Shown: positions 17,179 to 25,718 of the stretch, one piece after another
How positions within the stretch are numbered: position 1 is the stretch's first letter
Layout: each line of letters begins with the position of its first letter
Assembly (NCBI RefSeq): GCF_029193885.1
Contig: NZ_JARFVB010000004.1
Span: forward strand, 124,001-188,000
Length of the DNA stretch: 64,000 nt
Direction of reading: 5' to 3'
Origin: Flagellimonas yonaguniensis
GTDB taxonomy: Bacteria > Bacteroidota > Bacteroidia > Flavobacteriales > Flavobacteriaceae
The notes under the pieces: model-generated
What the model saw: the letters and a program-made list of their open reading frames with translations, nothing else
What the model was told of the DNA's origin: nothing
The model's database searches: none
Made by a program: the position numbers and the translations under genes

Positions 17179-18186
17179 ATGAACACTAAAACCCTAACCC
17201 TGTTAATTTGCTATTTATATGGGGTTGTTTTAGTTGCCCAACAGCCCAAAGAAAATCTCAATAACCCCATTTTTGAAGGATGGTATGCCGATCCCGAAGG
17301 AGTTGTCTTCGGAGATACGTATTGGGTCTACCCAACCTTTTCGGATGATTATGACAAACAGCTTCATTTTGATGCCTTTTCATCCAAAGACCTAGTAAAC
17401 TGGGAAAAGCACGAACGTATTTTGGACACTACCAAAATCAAATGGTTGCGACAGGCTTTATGGGCTCCTTCTATAATTGAAAAAGACAGTAAGTACTACC
17501 TGTTTTTTGGTGCGAACGACATTCAACGCCCAGAAAGAAGCTCTTACGACCCAAATAACGACATCAATCATTATGGAGGAATCGGTGTCGCCGTAGCCGA
17601 TAATCCAGGCGGTCCTTTTACAGATTATTTGGGCAAACCCTTGATTTCTGATTTTTATAACAATGCCCAACCTATTGACCAATTTGTGTTTAAAGATGTG
17701 GACGGCACCTATTACTTTTTCTATGGAGGTTGGAGCCATTGCAACTTAGGGAGGCTCAATGAAGATTTTACGGGTTTTGAACCTTGGGAAGATGGCAGTC
17801 TGTTCAAGGAGCTCACGCCCGAGGGTTATGTGGAGGGTCCATTTATGTTTTTTCGAAATGGGATTTATTACTTTATGTGGTCCGAAGGGAATTGGACAGA
17901 TGGCAGCTATAAAGTGGCCTACGCCATGGCGGACAAACCCACGGGACCCTACGATCGCATCGGGACGATTTTGGAATCAAAGGAAGGGGATATTGCCACT
18001 GGAGCCGGCCACCACTCTGTAATCAATAAACCAGGTACAGATGAATGGATCATCGTATATCACAGAAGACCGATTCCCAATGAGGACCGTGATCATCGTG
18101 TAACCTGTATGGACAAAATGGAATTCAATCCGGACGGCACTATAAAACCCGTGATCATGACTTTTGAAGGGGTTGGGAAAAAATAA
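17179..18186 (+). CDS. GH43-family glycoside hydrolase (arabinanase/xylosidase type)
   Basis: A 335-residue secreted five-bladed beta-propeller hydrolase. A signal peptide (about 1-21) is followed by N-P-I-F-E-G-W-Y-A-D-P-E, whose Asp is the general base of GH43, then W-A-P-S-I at about 98, an internal Asp, and E-G-P-F-M at about 220, whose Glu is the general acid. D-x-S-x-D-L-V-N-W-E is the usual propeller repeat signature (here S-S-K-D-L-V-N-W-E). Substrates in the family are arabinans, xylans and galactans; the specific one is not predictable. No susC/susD genes accompany it. Confidence 0.9.
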   Translation: MNTKTLTLLICYLYGVVLVAQQPKENLNNPIFEGWYADPEGVVFGDTYWVYPTFSDDYDKQLHFDAFSSKDLVNWEKHERILDTTKIKWLRQALWAPSIIEKDSKYYLFFGANDIQRPERSSYDPNNDINHYGGIGVAVADNPGGPFTDYLGKPLISDFYNNAQPIDQFVFKDVDGTYYFFYGGWSHCNLGRLNEDFTGFEPWEDGSLFKELTPEGYVEGPFMFFRNGIYYFMWSEGNWTDGSYKVAYAMADKPTGPYDRIGTILESKEGDIATGAGHHSVINKPGTDEWIIVYHRRPIPNEDRDHRVTCMDKMEFNPDGTIKPVIMTFEGVGKK

Positions 18187-18214
18187 TCTAGGGCAACCCG
18201 CGAATACTCAGCAA

Positions 18215-19354
18215 ATGATTGGAAAAGAAATACTGGAGCTACGCCACAAATTGCATGCAAACCCTGATTTATCCAATGAAGAATGCAAAACAGCTGGAAT
18301 CATCAAGGATTTCATTGCTGAATATGATCCCACCGAAATCATTGAAGGAATCGGTGGAACTGGTCTTGCTGTTGTGTACAAATTTTCAAATGAAGGTCCG
18401 ACCATAGCCATTCGTTGTGAGTTGGATGCCCTCCCCATTAAAGAACCCAATCCTATCCCCTACAAATCCAACAATAAAGGTGTATCCCATAAATGCGGTC
18501 ACGATGGTCACATGTCCATTGTTGCCAGCATCACAACATGGTTGAAAGAACAGCCCTTGGAATCAGGCTCCGTTGTGCTACTCTTTCAACCTGCGGAAGA
18601 AACGGGAGAAGGAGCAAAACGGGTAATCGAAGATGAAAGATTCAAGGATTTACAAACCGATTATGTTTTTGCACTCCACAACATTCCAAAAGAACCAATG
18701 CATAGCATCATTTTAATGGATAACGGGTTTTCTGCGGAAGTAATCAGTGTGGTCATTAAGCTCAAGGGAAAAGAATCCCATGCTTCGGAACCCGAAAATG
18801 GTATCAATCCAGCCATGGGACTATCAGAAATGATTCAAGGTATATCCAAACTGAATGTTTCCGACATATCCCATCCAAACTTTGCCATTGCAACACCCGT
18901 ACATATCAATATGGGACAAAAATCCTATGGAATTTCCCCGGCCCATGGAGAGTTGCACTACACCCTTCGCACATGGACCACATCCAAAATGAATGAGTTG
19001 AAATCCAACTTGGAGCATCTCGTGCGAACCATAGGCCATCAACACAAGCTAAAATGGAAATTGGAATGGTTGGAACATTTTCCTGCGAGCATCTTGGACA
19101 AAGAAAGCAATGAGGTGGTAAGACATGCAGCCAAAGCCAATAATTACAAAATATCAGAGCGAAAAACACCCTTCAAGTTCGGTGAGGACTTTGGATGGTT
19201 TTCAAAAAAGTACAAGACCGCCATGTTCGGAATTGGTGCTGGGGAATCCACCCCCGCCCTCCACCATGCGGATTATGATTTTCCCGATGAACTCCTGACA
19301 ACTGGATTTGCAATGTTCAAAAGCATAATTTTGAATCTAACAGAAGAAAAATAA
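18215..19354 (+). CDS. M20-family amidohydrolase
   Basis: A metallo-amidohydrolase of the M20D type (hippurate or IAA-amino-acid hydrolase-like), 379 residues from the ATG at 18215. I prefer this start to a TTG at 18164 because the family begins directly with L-R-H-x-L-H-A-N-P-D-L-S-N-E-E and because it leaves a 28-base gap after the GH43 stop. Metal-site motifs are C-G-H-D-G-H (about 93), P-A-E-E-T-G-E-G (about 126), F-A-L-H-N and H-H-A-D-Y near the end; the dimerisation domain lies between. It probably shares a transcript with the GH43 gene before it and cobB 2 bases after it. Confidence 0.9.
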   Translation: MIGKEILELRHKLHANPDLSNEECKTAGIIKDFIAEYDPTEIIEGIGGTGLAVVYKFSNEGPTIAIRCELDALPIKEPNPIPYKSNNKGVSHKCGHDGHMSIVASITTWLKEQPLESGSVVLLFQPAEETGEGAKRVIEDERFKDLQTDYVFALHNIPKEPMHSIILMDNGFSAEVISVVIKLKGKESHASEPENGINPAMGLSEMIQGISKLNVSDISHPNFAIATPVHINMGQKSYGISPAHGELHYTLRTWTTSKMNELKSNLEHLVRTIGHQHKLKWKLEWLEHFPASILDKESNEVVRHAAKANNYKISERKTPFKFGEDFGWFSKKYKTAMFGIGAGESTPALHHADYDFPDELLTTGFAMFKSIILNLTEEK

Positions 19355-19356
19355 AC

Positions 19357-20049
19357 ATGCCCAAGCCTAAAATCGTAGTGCTCACAGGAGCAGGAATGAG
19401 TGCCGAGAGTGGCCTAAAAACTTTTAGAGATGCCAATGGCCTATGGGAAGGCCATGATGTAATGCAAGTTGCCTCTCCCCAAGGTTTCGCCAAAAACCCT
19501 GAATTGGTTCTGGAATTCTACAATCAACGAAGGCGACAATTATTGGATGTTTCTCCCAACAAAGGTCACATGGCCCTGGCCGAATTGGAACAAGGATTTG
19601 ATGTGAGCATTATTACCCAAAATGTGGACAACCTGCACGAACAGGCGGGCAGCTCCCGCGTAGTGCATTTGCACGGAGAACTCTTCAAAGTGCGCAGTAC
19701 GGTCAATGAAAACCATGTATTGGATTGGAAAAAAGACTTGATTTTGGGGGATACCGATGACCATGGACACCAGCTACGCCCCCATATCGTATGGTTTGGG
19801 GAAATGGTTCCAATGTTGGAAACCGCAGCGCAAATTACCCAAGAAGCCGAAATATTGATCATAGTGGGCACTTCCATGCAGGTGTACCCAGCAGCTGGCT
19901 TGATTCATTATGCACCCAAACAAACCCCTATTTACTTTGTCGACCCGAAACCAAATATTAGATCAACTGATTTTGACAACCTTACCGTCATCCCTAAAAC
20001 CGCCGCCGAAGGAGTTCCTGAATTGGTGAACGAACTTTTTAATAGTTAG
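19357..20049 (+). CDS. cobB: Sir2-family NAD-dependent protein deacylase lacking the zinc site
   Basis: A sirtuin of 230 residues that removes acyl groups from lysine using NAD+. Visible are G-A-G-M-S-A-E-S-G-L-x-T-F-R-D (11-25), T-Q-N-V-D-N-L-H (88-95), the catalytic His in H-L-H-G-E-L (about 106) and R-P-H-I-V-W-F-G-E. Tyr55 and Arg58 in F-Y-N-Q-R match the acyl-pocket pair of SIRT5/CobB class III enzymes, suggesting desuccinylase activity. The four zinc cysteines expected between 112 and 140 are absent; the protein has no Cys at all. It follows the M20 gene by 2 bases and its end overlaps the convergent haem-binding gene by 11 bases. Confidence 0.93.
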   Translation: MPKPKIVVLTGAGMSAESGLKTFRDANGLWEGHDVMQVASPQGFAKNPELVLEFYNQRRRQLLDVSPNKGHMALAELEQGFDVSIITQNVDNLHEQAGSSRVVHLHGELFKVRSTVNENHVLDWKKDLILGDTDDHGHQLRPHIVWFGEMVPMLETAAQITQEAEILIIVGTSMQVYPAAGLIHYAPKQTPIYFVDPKPNIRSTDFDNLTVIPKTAAEGVPELVNELFNS

Positions 20050-20491
20050 CCCTAGCCCCATCTGCCCAAGCCACCAAAGCACTTATTTGCTCTTCGGACA
20101 GGTTGGCATCTGCATGGGTCCATGTATACTCGTTCAAGGGCATACTACCTCGCTTTACCTCTTCAACCACTTCTTCCAGTTTGTGATCCTTCTTTTCGGC
20201 ATCATAACTTTCCCAATCGGAAAAATTCAAATGTCTTTTTCCATCCTCGATATGGTTGGCCAACCAATAGGAAATTGGAGCGATGTTATTGTACCAAGGG
20301 TATTCTGTATTGGCACTATGGCAATCATAGCAAGCTGTCTTCAAAATTTGCTTTACCTCAGCAGATAGCTGGGTCTCGGCTTCAAAAGCAGCCACATAAT
20401 CACCTTCGGCAATATTCTTCTCTGGACGGTAAAATTGCATGGCTATCAAAATAACCAACAAGGCTATTGCTATTTTTTTCACTATTTTCAT
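20039..20491 (-). CDS. Haem-binding domain protein (membrane-anchored c-type)
   Basis: A 150-residue protein with an N-terminal membrane anchor (about 5-20) and one c-type haem motif C-Y-D-C-H (54-58), followed by the family's S-x-x-T-x-Y-P-W-Y-x-x-I-A-P-x-S-Y-W and a C-terminal E-x-x-x-G-x-M-P-x-x-x-Y-x-x-x-H-x-x-A. This is the Haem_bd domain common in Bacteroidota; the partner in electron transfer is unknown. I use the ATG at 20491, since it gives a clean signal anchor; a further upstream ATG would run into the divergent gene. Confidence 0.87.
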   Translation of the reverse strand: MKIVKKIAIALLVILIAMQFYRPEKNIAEGDYVAAFEAETQLSAEVKQILKTACYDCHSANTEYPWYNNIAPISYWLANHIEDGKRHLNFSDWESYDAEKKDHKLEEVVEEVKRGSMPLNEYTWTHADANLSEEQISALVAWADGARANY

Positions 20492-20527
20492 CACGTACTG
20501 GATTTTAGTAAATATATCGATTTTTTT

Positions 20528-21100
20528 GTGACCGAAGAGCAGCTTCATATCGTGCTTAATTCAGGTAGAATATCCAAATCCAAAATTGATGGGTTGGTCC
20601 TTCAATTGGAGAAGAAACCCCAATTGGCCCTGGTGCTTTATCACGAAGTTCTATTGGAGGACAAAGAAGGAACCTTCAATGCAAGCTGGACCTTTGATCA
20701 TTTGATGAGGAAAGACCCCTCCTTAGTCCTCCCTTTTTTTGATGATTTTGTGAACGGTTTATCGGAATTAAAGACCGAATCCTGCGTTCGGCCCATTGCC
20801 CATGTATGTGAAATGGTTTGCGAAGCCTATTTCAATAAAAAGAGGCCAGAATTTGTTCAAAGCATCACTGACGAACAGTTGGAAAAGATCATGACCGTTT
20901 GTTTTGATTGGCTCATAAGCTCCATGAACGTTGCACCCAAGGTATTTGCCATGACCAGTCTTTATTATTTGGGCCTAAAATTTGATTGGGTCCACCCCGA
21001 ACTTAAACTTGTCCTAGAGAAAAGCTACACCTCAGGCACTACAGGATACAAGAACCGCGCAAAAAAAACTCTGGATAAGTTGGCCAAATTGGGTGTCTAA
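20528..21100 (+). CDS. Conserved helical protein upstream of purB
   Basis: A 190-residue soluble all-helical protein without catalytic motifs that I recognise; repeats of leucine-rich helices give it a HEAT/ARM-like appearance. The likely start is GTG at 20528 (V-T-E-E-Q-L-H); longer versions would read back through the signal anchor region of the divergent haem-binding gene. It precedes purB by 46 bases on the same strand. Databases tend to attach the purB name to such neighbours by position, which the sequence does not justify. Function unknown. Confidence 0.7.
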   Translation: MTEEQLHIVLNSGRISKSKIDGLVLQLEKKPQLALVLYHEVLLEDKEGTFNASWTFDHLMRKDPSLVLPFFDDFVNGLSELKTESCVRPIAHVCEMVCEAYFNKKRPEFVQSITDEQLEKIMTVCFDWLISSMNVAPKVFAMTSLYYLGLKFDWVHPELKLVLEKSYTSGTTGYKNRAKKTLDKLAKLGV

Positions 21101-21123
21101 ACCGTAGCGTTTAAGTATCTTTG
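21089..21123 (+). promoter_or_regulatory. Possible purB promoter
   Basis: TATCTTTG (21116-21123) is a perfect -7 consensus 23 bases before the purB ATG; TTG (21089-21091) lies 24 bases upstream of it, one more than the usual upper limit. It overlaps the end of the preceding gene. Confidence 0.45.
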
Positions 21124-21146
21124 ATGCTTTCAAAATTTTCCTGACC

Positions 21147-22490
21147 ATGTCATTGACACAACTTAATGCCATTTCGCCGATTGACGGTAGATATAGAAAC
21201 AAAACCGAGGCTCTGAAAGATTATTTTTCGGAAGAGGCTCTGATCAAATACCGTGTTCTAGTAGAGATTGAATATTTTATCGCCCTTTGTGAGATTCCTT
21301 TGCCTCAATTGGCTGATTTCAACAAAGCGTTGTTCCCTGAACTTCAAAAAATCTACCAAGAGTTTTCTGCGGATGATGCTCAAGTCATCAAGGATATAGA
21401 AAAAACCACTAACCACGATGTAAAAGCCGTGGAATACTTCATCAAACAAAAATTTGATGCTTTAAATCTTCAAAAATACAAGGAGTTCATCCACTTTGGT
21501 TTGACTTCACAGGACATCAACAATACTGCAATACCACTTTCCATCAAAGAGGCCATGAACGAGGTATATGTGCCCTCGTATTTGGAAGTTTTTGATAAAT
21601 TGAAAGAGCTTGCCAAGGAATGGGAAAACATCCCCATGTTGGCTCGTACGCACGGTCAACCAGCTTCCCCTACCCGTTTGGGCAAGGAAATCGAGGTGTT
21701 TGTGGAACGTTTTAAAGAGCAATTCAATTTATTGAACGATATCCCCAGTGCTGCCAAGTTTGGTGGTGCCACCGGAAATTACAACGCGCACAAAGTAGCT
21801 TATCCCAACAACAATTGGAGAGCATTTGGTAAACAGTTTGTGCAGGAAAAATTAGGTTTACACCATTCCTTTCCCACCACCCAAATTGAGCATTATGATC
21901 ATATGGCCGCTTTGTTCGATTGCCTTAAACGCATCAATACTATTTTGATTGATTTGGATAGGGATATTTGGACCTACATTTCCATGGATTACTTTAAGCA
22001 GAAAATAAAAAAAGGAGAAGTAGGGTCTTCGGCCATGCCGCACAAGGTAAACCCCATCGATTTTGAGAACTCCGAAGGAAATTTAGGTCTGGCCAATGCT
22101 GTTTTTGAACACTTGTCCGCCAAACTTCCAATTTCCAGACTGCAACGCGACCTGACGGACAGTACCGTTTTGAGAAATGTTGGCGTTCCTTTCGCACATA
22201 CTTTGGTTGGTTTTCAATCTACTATAAAAGGGTTGAACAAACTGGTTTTGAACCAAGCCAAGTTCGAAAAGGATTTGGAGGACAACTGGGCCGTTGTGGC
22301 AGAAGCCATCCAGACGATTTTGCGAAGAGAAGGCTATCCTAACCCATACGAAGCCTTAAAAGGCTTGACGCGTACCAATGAGAAGATCAACCAAAAATCC
22401 ATTGCCGACTTTATTGAAACCCTGGAAGTTTCTGATGCCATTAAAGCAGAGTTGAAACAAATAACCCCAGCGAATTACACCGGGGTTTAA
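21147..22490 (+). CDS. purB: Adenylosuccinate lyase
   Basis: PurB cleaves SAICAR to AICAR and adenylosuccinate to AMP, both releasing fumarate, in purine synthesis. The 447-residue protein belongs to the fumarase/aspartase superfamily: start L-N-A-I-S-P-I-D-G-R-Y, T-N-H-D-V-K-A-V-E near 90, H-F-G-L-T-S-Q-D-I-N, A-R-T-H-G-Q-P-A-S-P-T near 170 (catalytic His), and the mobile signature loop G-S-S-A-M-P-H-K-V-N-P near 295. Length and the Q-D-I-N-N motif match the E. coli-type enzyme. Confidence 0.97.
   Translation: MSLTQLNAISPIDGRYRNKTEALKDYFSEEALIKYRVLVEIEYFIALCEIPLPQLADFNKALFPELQKIYQEFSADDAQVIKDIEKTTNHDVKAVEYFIKQKFDALNLQKYKEFIHFGLTSQDINNTAIPLSIKEAMNEVYVPSYLEVFDKLKELAKEWENIPMLARTHGQPASPTRLGKEIEVFVERFKEQFNLLNDIPSAAKFGGATGNYNAHKVAYPNNNWRAFGKQFVQEKLGLHHSFPTTQIEHYDHMAALFDCLKRINTILIDLDRDIWTYISMDYFKQKIKKGEVGSSAMPHKVNPIDFENSEGNLGLANAVFEHLSAKLPISRLQRDLTDSTVLRNVGVPFAHTLVGFQSTIKGLNKLVLNQAKFEKDLEDNWAVVAEAIQTILRREGYPNPYEALKGLTRTNEKINQKSIADFIETLEVSDAIKAELKQITPANYTGV
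22463..22489 (+). terminator. Weak hairpin overlapping the purB stop
   Basis: A stem aacccc / ggggtt with a 13-base loop covers the last codons and stop of purB. There is no strong U-run, so termination is uncertain. Confidence 0.3.
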
Positions 22491-22494
22491 GTTT

Positions 22495-22520
22495 GTCATT
22501 CCTGCGAAAGCAGGAATCCA
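22495..22520. repeat. REP-like hairpin
   Basis: A perfect 8-bp stem (attcctgc / gcaggaat) with a GAAA tetraloop inside a tcattcctgcgaaagcagg-type context. This hairpin recurs in many bacterial genomes as a dispersed intergenic repeat; only this copy is in the window. Confidence 0.6.
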
Positions 22521-22587
22521 TGTCAAAATCTTTTACCTTTTACCATTAAACCTGAAAACCTAACGATCCAAGAATCCAACTATACGG

Positions 22588-23403
22588 TTATCCTTCTTTA
22601 TGAATCTCCACTTGATGTGGGTATGGGATTTCAATACCAGCCTCATCCAAGGCGATTTTGCAGTTTTCATGAGTGGCAAAGTACACGTCCCAATAATCTT
22701 CGGGCTTGCAAAAAGGTCTCACAGCAAAGTTTACAGAACTATCGGCCAATTCCATCACATTTACTGATGGAGCAGGCTCCTTGAGCACCTTTGGGTTGGA
22801 GGTCAGTACATTCAACAGAACTTCTTTCGTCTTTTTGATATCTTCCCCATAACCAACACCAATTACGGTATCGACTCGCATTTTTCCTTCGGCAGTGTAG
22901 TTGATGATATTCCCATTGGCCATAGCTCCATTAGGGATAATGGCCAACTTATTTTGGGGAGTTACCAATTTAGTAGTGAATATTTCAATCCCTTTTACAC
23001 TTCCCAGAACACCTTGTGCTTCAATGAGGTCTCCTATTTTATAGGGTTTAAAAATCATAATGAGCACACCGCCTGCAAAATTGGACAGGGAACCTTGCAA
23101 AGCCAATCCTACCGCAAGACCTGCGGCTGCAATTACGGCGGCAAATGTGGTTACATCAACCCCTAAACGAGAGATTACGATAATGATCAGAAATACTTTT
23201 AACGCCCAAGAAAAAAGGTTCAACAAAAACTTTTGGAGTGATTCATCGTACTTACTCTTGGACATTACCTTTCGGGTTCCGCCAATAATCTTTTTCACCA
23301 CCCACATACCTATGATGTAGATGATAAGTGCCGTGATCAGTTTAGGACCAAATTCCTTGGCGAGTTCTATTCCATAATCAAACCATTCTTGTGCTTTTTC
23401 CAT
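22588..23403 (-). CDS. Small-conductance mechanosensitive channel (MscS family)
   Basis: A 271-residue MscS-type channel that opens under membrane tension to release solutes. Three transmembrane segments (about 18-36, 60-78, 88-108) precede the pore helix with G-L-A-V-G-L-A-L-Q-G-S-L-S-N-F-A-G-G at about 95-112 and the beta domain F-K-P-Y-K-I-G-D-L-I-E-A-Q-G. The length equals that of E. coli MscS. It is a single gene facing purB. Confidence 0.95.
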   Translation of the reverse strand: MEKAQEWFDYGIELAKEFGPKLITALIIYIIGMWVVKKIIGGTRKVMSKSKYDESLQKFLLNLFSWALKVFLIIIVISRLGVDVTTFAAVIAAAGLAVGLALQGSLSNFAGGVLIMIFKPYKIGDLIEAQGVLGSVKGIEIFTTKLVTPQNKLAIIPNGAMANGNIINYTAEGKMRVDTVIGVGYGEDIKKTKEVLLNVLTSNPKVLKEPAPSVNVMELADSSVNFAVRPFCKPEDYWDVYFATHENCKIALDEAGIEIPYPHQVEIHKEG

Positions 23404-23481
23404 GATACCTAGGTTTTGTTAGTGTTCTTACAATGAGACACTAAGATACTAAACTAGGTCACTATTTAACTGTCATAAATG

Positions 23482-23503
23482 AAAAAAGGCGACAAATGTC
23501 GCC
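23482..23503 (-). terminator. Terminator of the ECF sigma/DUF4252 operon
   Basis: A 7-bp stem (ggcgaca / tgtcgcc) is followed on the minus strand by six T residues, 28 bases beyond the stop of the last DUF4252 gene. Confidence 0.8.
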
Positions 23504-23530
23504 CTCTCCCTATTTTCATGGTGATTGGTT

Positions 23531-24070
23531 TTAGCCTTTTAGAAAATCCCCTATCTCGCCAAGTCCTTCTCCTTTGTAATCGGATTTTTGAATGGCCTGC
23601 ATGAGTTGGATAATATGTGCTGGGTTCATATCCTTCCCCAATACACGAACCAAGGCAAAGCCTTTGTCCTTGCTATCGCCGTAAATGATCACTTCATCAA
23701 TGGCATCTTCATCTCCTAAATACTTGATTGTACCCTTGCCGTACTTCGAATTGATCTTCATAAGTTCCACATATTCATCTCCCTTGAGGATCTCGCGTAC
23801 CTTTTTCTTTTCGATTTCGTACTCGGCCTCATTGTCGACATTTTTCTTAAAGGCCAACAAATTGAACTTTCTCAGGGATTCAATGGCTTCTTTTTGGGTC
23901 GGGGTCAACTCCACCTCATCCATTTTTAGGATACTGGCGGGCACATCAATGGACAAAAAGTTCGGGTTTTCCGAATTGTCCACATAATATTCCTGTAGAC
24001 TGGGCTGCGAAGCACACGAAGCCAAAAGCAAAGCTCCGGCCACCATTATGGATTTAATTAAATGTTTCAT
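23531..24070 (-). CDS. DUF4252 lipoprotein
   Basis: A 179-residue lipoprotein: signal peptide with lipobox L-L-A-S-C (Cys19), then a DUF4252 domain whose sequence includes L-R-K-F-N-L-L-A-F-K, E-Y-V-E-L-M-K-I and V-I-I-Y-G-D-S-K-D-K-G-F-A-L-V-R-V-L-G-K-D-M-N. It is the last gene of the sigma-factor operon and a distant paralogue of the gene just before it. DUF4252 proteins are envelope proteins of unknown function; the context suggests a role in the response controlled by the ECF factor. Confidence 0.85.
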   Translation of the reverse strand: MKHLIKSIMVAGALLLASCASQPSLQEYYVDNSENPNFLSIDVPASILKMDEVELTPTQKEAIESLRKFNLLAFKKNVDNEAEYEIEKKKVREILKGDEYVELMKINSKYGKGTIKYLGDEDAIDEVIIYGDSKDKGFALVRVLGKDMNPAHIIQLMQAIQKSDYKGEGLGEIGDFLKG

Positions 24071-24183
24071 CTTTTTACTTTTTTGATTGATTCTGTAAAC
24101 TGAAAATCAGTTGACAATAATTAGTTGGTATTTATTGCGTATTGTTACAATTCCCAACCGATTATTGCCAACTGAATTCCCAA

Positions 24184-24723
24184 TTATCTATTCTTCTCTG
24201 CCTCGTTCAATTCTTCGGGCAGGTTCATCTTTTTGGTCAACGAACTGATATTGTTCAAGTCAATGTCTCCTGTCAATGACAAGATTACTGTTTCAAATTT
24301 ATGGCCGTTGGCCTCAACCTCTTTCATCCCGGTAACGAACATGAGCAATTCACTCACATGGTCTGCATCCCTACCTTCTTTAATGTAGAACTTTACATTG
24401 GCATCTTTATCCTTGATTCTCATCAATTCCTCCATTTTGGAAGATCTTAGGTAGCTATCCACTGAGGATTTCATATCATCGCCTATTTTTTTGCTTTCGG
24501 TAGTGAATACCTTCAAGCTTTTCAAGCTGTTTACAATGCTTATGAATTCCTGTGCCTCAGGGTCATCAGTTTCGATATCCATTTTGGCCAACAGGTTGAA
24601 CATACTCTTGTTCACGATTACCGTGGTTACATCATCTAGGTCCTCAAACTTGTCAAAAACCGATTGTGAAAACCCTGCCAAAGGCAATAATGCCATTACT
24701 GCTATTAAAATATACTTCTTCAT
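24184..24723 (-). CDS. DUF4252 exported protein
   Basis: A 179-residue protein with a cleavable signal peptide (about 1-20, ending G-F-S-Q-S) and a DUF4252 domain: V-N-K-S-M-F-N-L-L-A-K-M, L-K-S-L-K-V-F-T-T, M-E-E-L-M-R-I-K-D and V-S-E-L-L-M-F-V-T-G. It shares length and order of motifs with the next gene but lacks a lipobox Cys, so one copy would be periplasmic and the other lipid-anchored. It lies 13 bases after the anti-sigma-like gene. Confidence 0.85.
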   Translation of the reverse strand: MKKYILIAVMALLPLAGFSQSVFDKFEDLDDVTTVIVNKSMFNLLAKMDIETDDPEAQEFISIVNSLKSLKVFTTESKKIGDDMKSSVDSYLRSSKMEELMRIKDKDANVKFYIKEGRDADHVSELLMFVTGMKEVEANGHKFETVILSLTGDIDLNNISSLTKKMNLPEELNEAEKNR

Positions 24724-24736
24724 TTTGTTACGTTTT

Positions 24737-25171
24737 TTAATTGTTATTGTAAATTTTTTGTTTTGCTTCTTCGAACTCGTTGAGGTAAGCCACTTTTTCT
24801 GTTCCGCGATTAAAGTTTTCTGCTAAGAGATCAAAAGCTTTTTTGGTTTCCTCGTAAGCGTACTCCGCCTTTTCTTGTTCCAAACGTTTTGTTTCTTGGT
24901 ACTGATTACCAAAATAGATGCCAAAGGCGAGAACTACTGCCGCTGCAACGGATAGCCACTTGTAATAGTTTACTCTAGGTTTTAATGGTACCTGCTTGGT
25001 GTACTTTTCTTCTTTGGCCTTGGAAAAGTAATTGAACATGGGTTTGTACTGCTCCAAGTGAGGCGCAACCTCGTCTTGTGAAAAATACGCCCTAAGTGTT
25101 CTTTCTTCGTTCACTGTGGCAGTGGCCTCGAAATACTTCTCCAATATTTTTTCTATGTTACCCAATTCCAT
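24737..25171 (-). CDS. Putative anti-sigma factor (single-pass membrane protein)
   Basis: A 144-residue protein with a cytoplasmic N-terminal helical region (about 1-70), one transmembrane helix (about 73-90) and a charged periplasmic part of about 50 residues. Sequence similarity to known anti-sigma factors is not obvious; the call rests on its topology and on a 14-base overlap with the upstream ECF sigma gene, an arrangement typical of sigma/anti-sigma pairs in Flavobacteriia. Confidence 0.65.
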   Translation of the reverse strand: MELGNIEKILEKYFEATATVNEERTLRAYFSQDEVAPHLEQYKPMFNYFSKAKEEKYTKQVPLKPRVNYYKWLSVAAAVVLAFGIYFGNQYQETKRLEQEKAEYAYEETKKAFDLLAENFNRGTEKVAYLNEFEEAKQKIYNNN

Positions 25172-25667
25172 AGCTATGTTTTTTTATTAATTCTTCCCTT
25201 ACTGTTTTTCTTGCCCTCGACAATGCTACACGCACTGCTGTGGGTTTCATGTCCATGAGGTCGCATATTTCGTCGAACTCGTATTGCTCTACATCCCGTA
25301 GTTGCAAAATCATTTTTTGTTGTTCTGGCAGTTCCTCCATAATTCGTTCCATCCAACTCACACTGTCCTCCGCCTCCAATTGTTTTTGCAAGGACGTGTT
25401 TTCATCACTGTAGTTGCTGTGAACCAATTTCAGGTTTCCCGCTTGCTTGGACTTTAAGCGGTCCAAACAAAAGTTTTTGGTCATGGTCATGGCGAAAGCT
25501 TCTACATTTTTGTACTTCTCCATCGACTCGTTCTTTGACCATAGCTTCAACAAAATTTCTTGAGTGGCATCTTCCGCTTCCTCTCGGGAAACCAACAGGC
25601 GCTTTGCTAGCCTATAAAGTTTGTCCTGAAAAGGCAAAACCACATTTAAGAATTCTGTTTGTTTCAT
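25158..25667 (-). CDS. ECF-type RNA polymerase sigma factor
   Basis: A 169-residue sigma-70 family factor. Region 2 (about 10-80) includes R-L-L-V-S-R-E-E-A-E-D-A-T-Q-E-I-L-L-K-L-W and A-M-T-M-T-K-N-F-C-L-D; region 4 (about 112-165) includes L-P-E-Q-Q-K-M-I-L-Q-L-R-D and A-V-R-V-A-L-S-R-A-R-K. It heads an operon with an anti-sigma-like gene and two DUF4252 genes, and an ECF-type promoter lies upstream, suggesting that it drives its own transcription in response to an envelope signal. Confidence 0.93.
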   Translation of the reverse strand: MKQTEFLNVVLPFQDKLYRLAKRLLVSREEAEDATQEILLKLWSKNESMEKYKNVEAFAMTMTKNFCLDRLKSKQAGNLKLVHSNYSDENTSLQKQLEAEDSVSWMERIMEELPEQQKMILQLRDVEQYEFDEICDLMDMKPTAVRVALSRARKTVREELIKKHSYGIG

Positions 25668-25718
25668 TTGGTTGTCTTAGTTGTTTTTTGTGTCTTATTT
25701 ATCGACCTACACTATCAC

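Noticed and set aside
13785-18186. Polysaccharide utilisation locus around the GH13 and GH43 genes
   Set aside because: The two hydrolases are separated by unrelated genes on the opposite strand, and there is no susC/susD pair or sensor regulator.
20435-20527. N-terminal extension of the gene upstream of purB
   Set aside because: The added residues are read antisense to the signal anchor of the haem-binding gene and are not protein-like; GTG at 20528 fits better.
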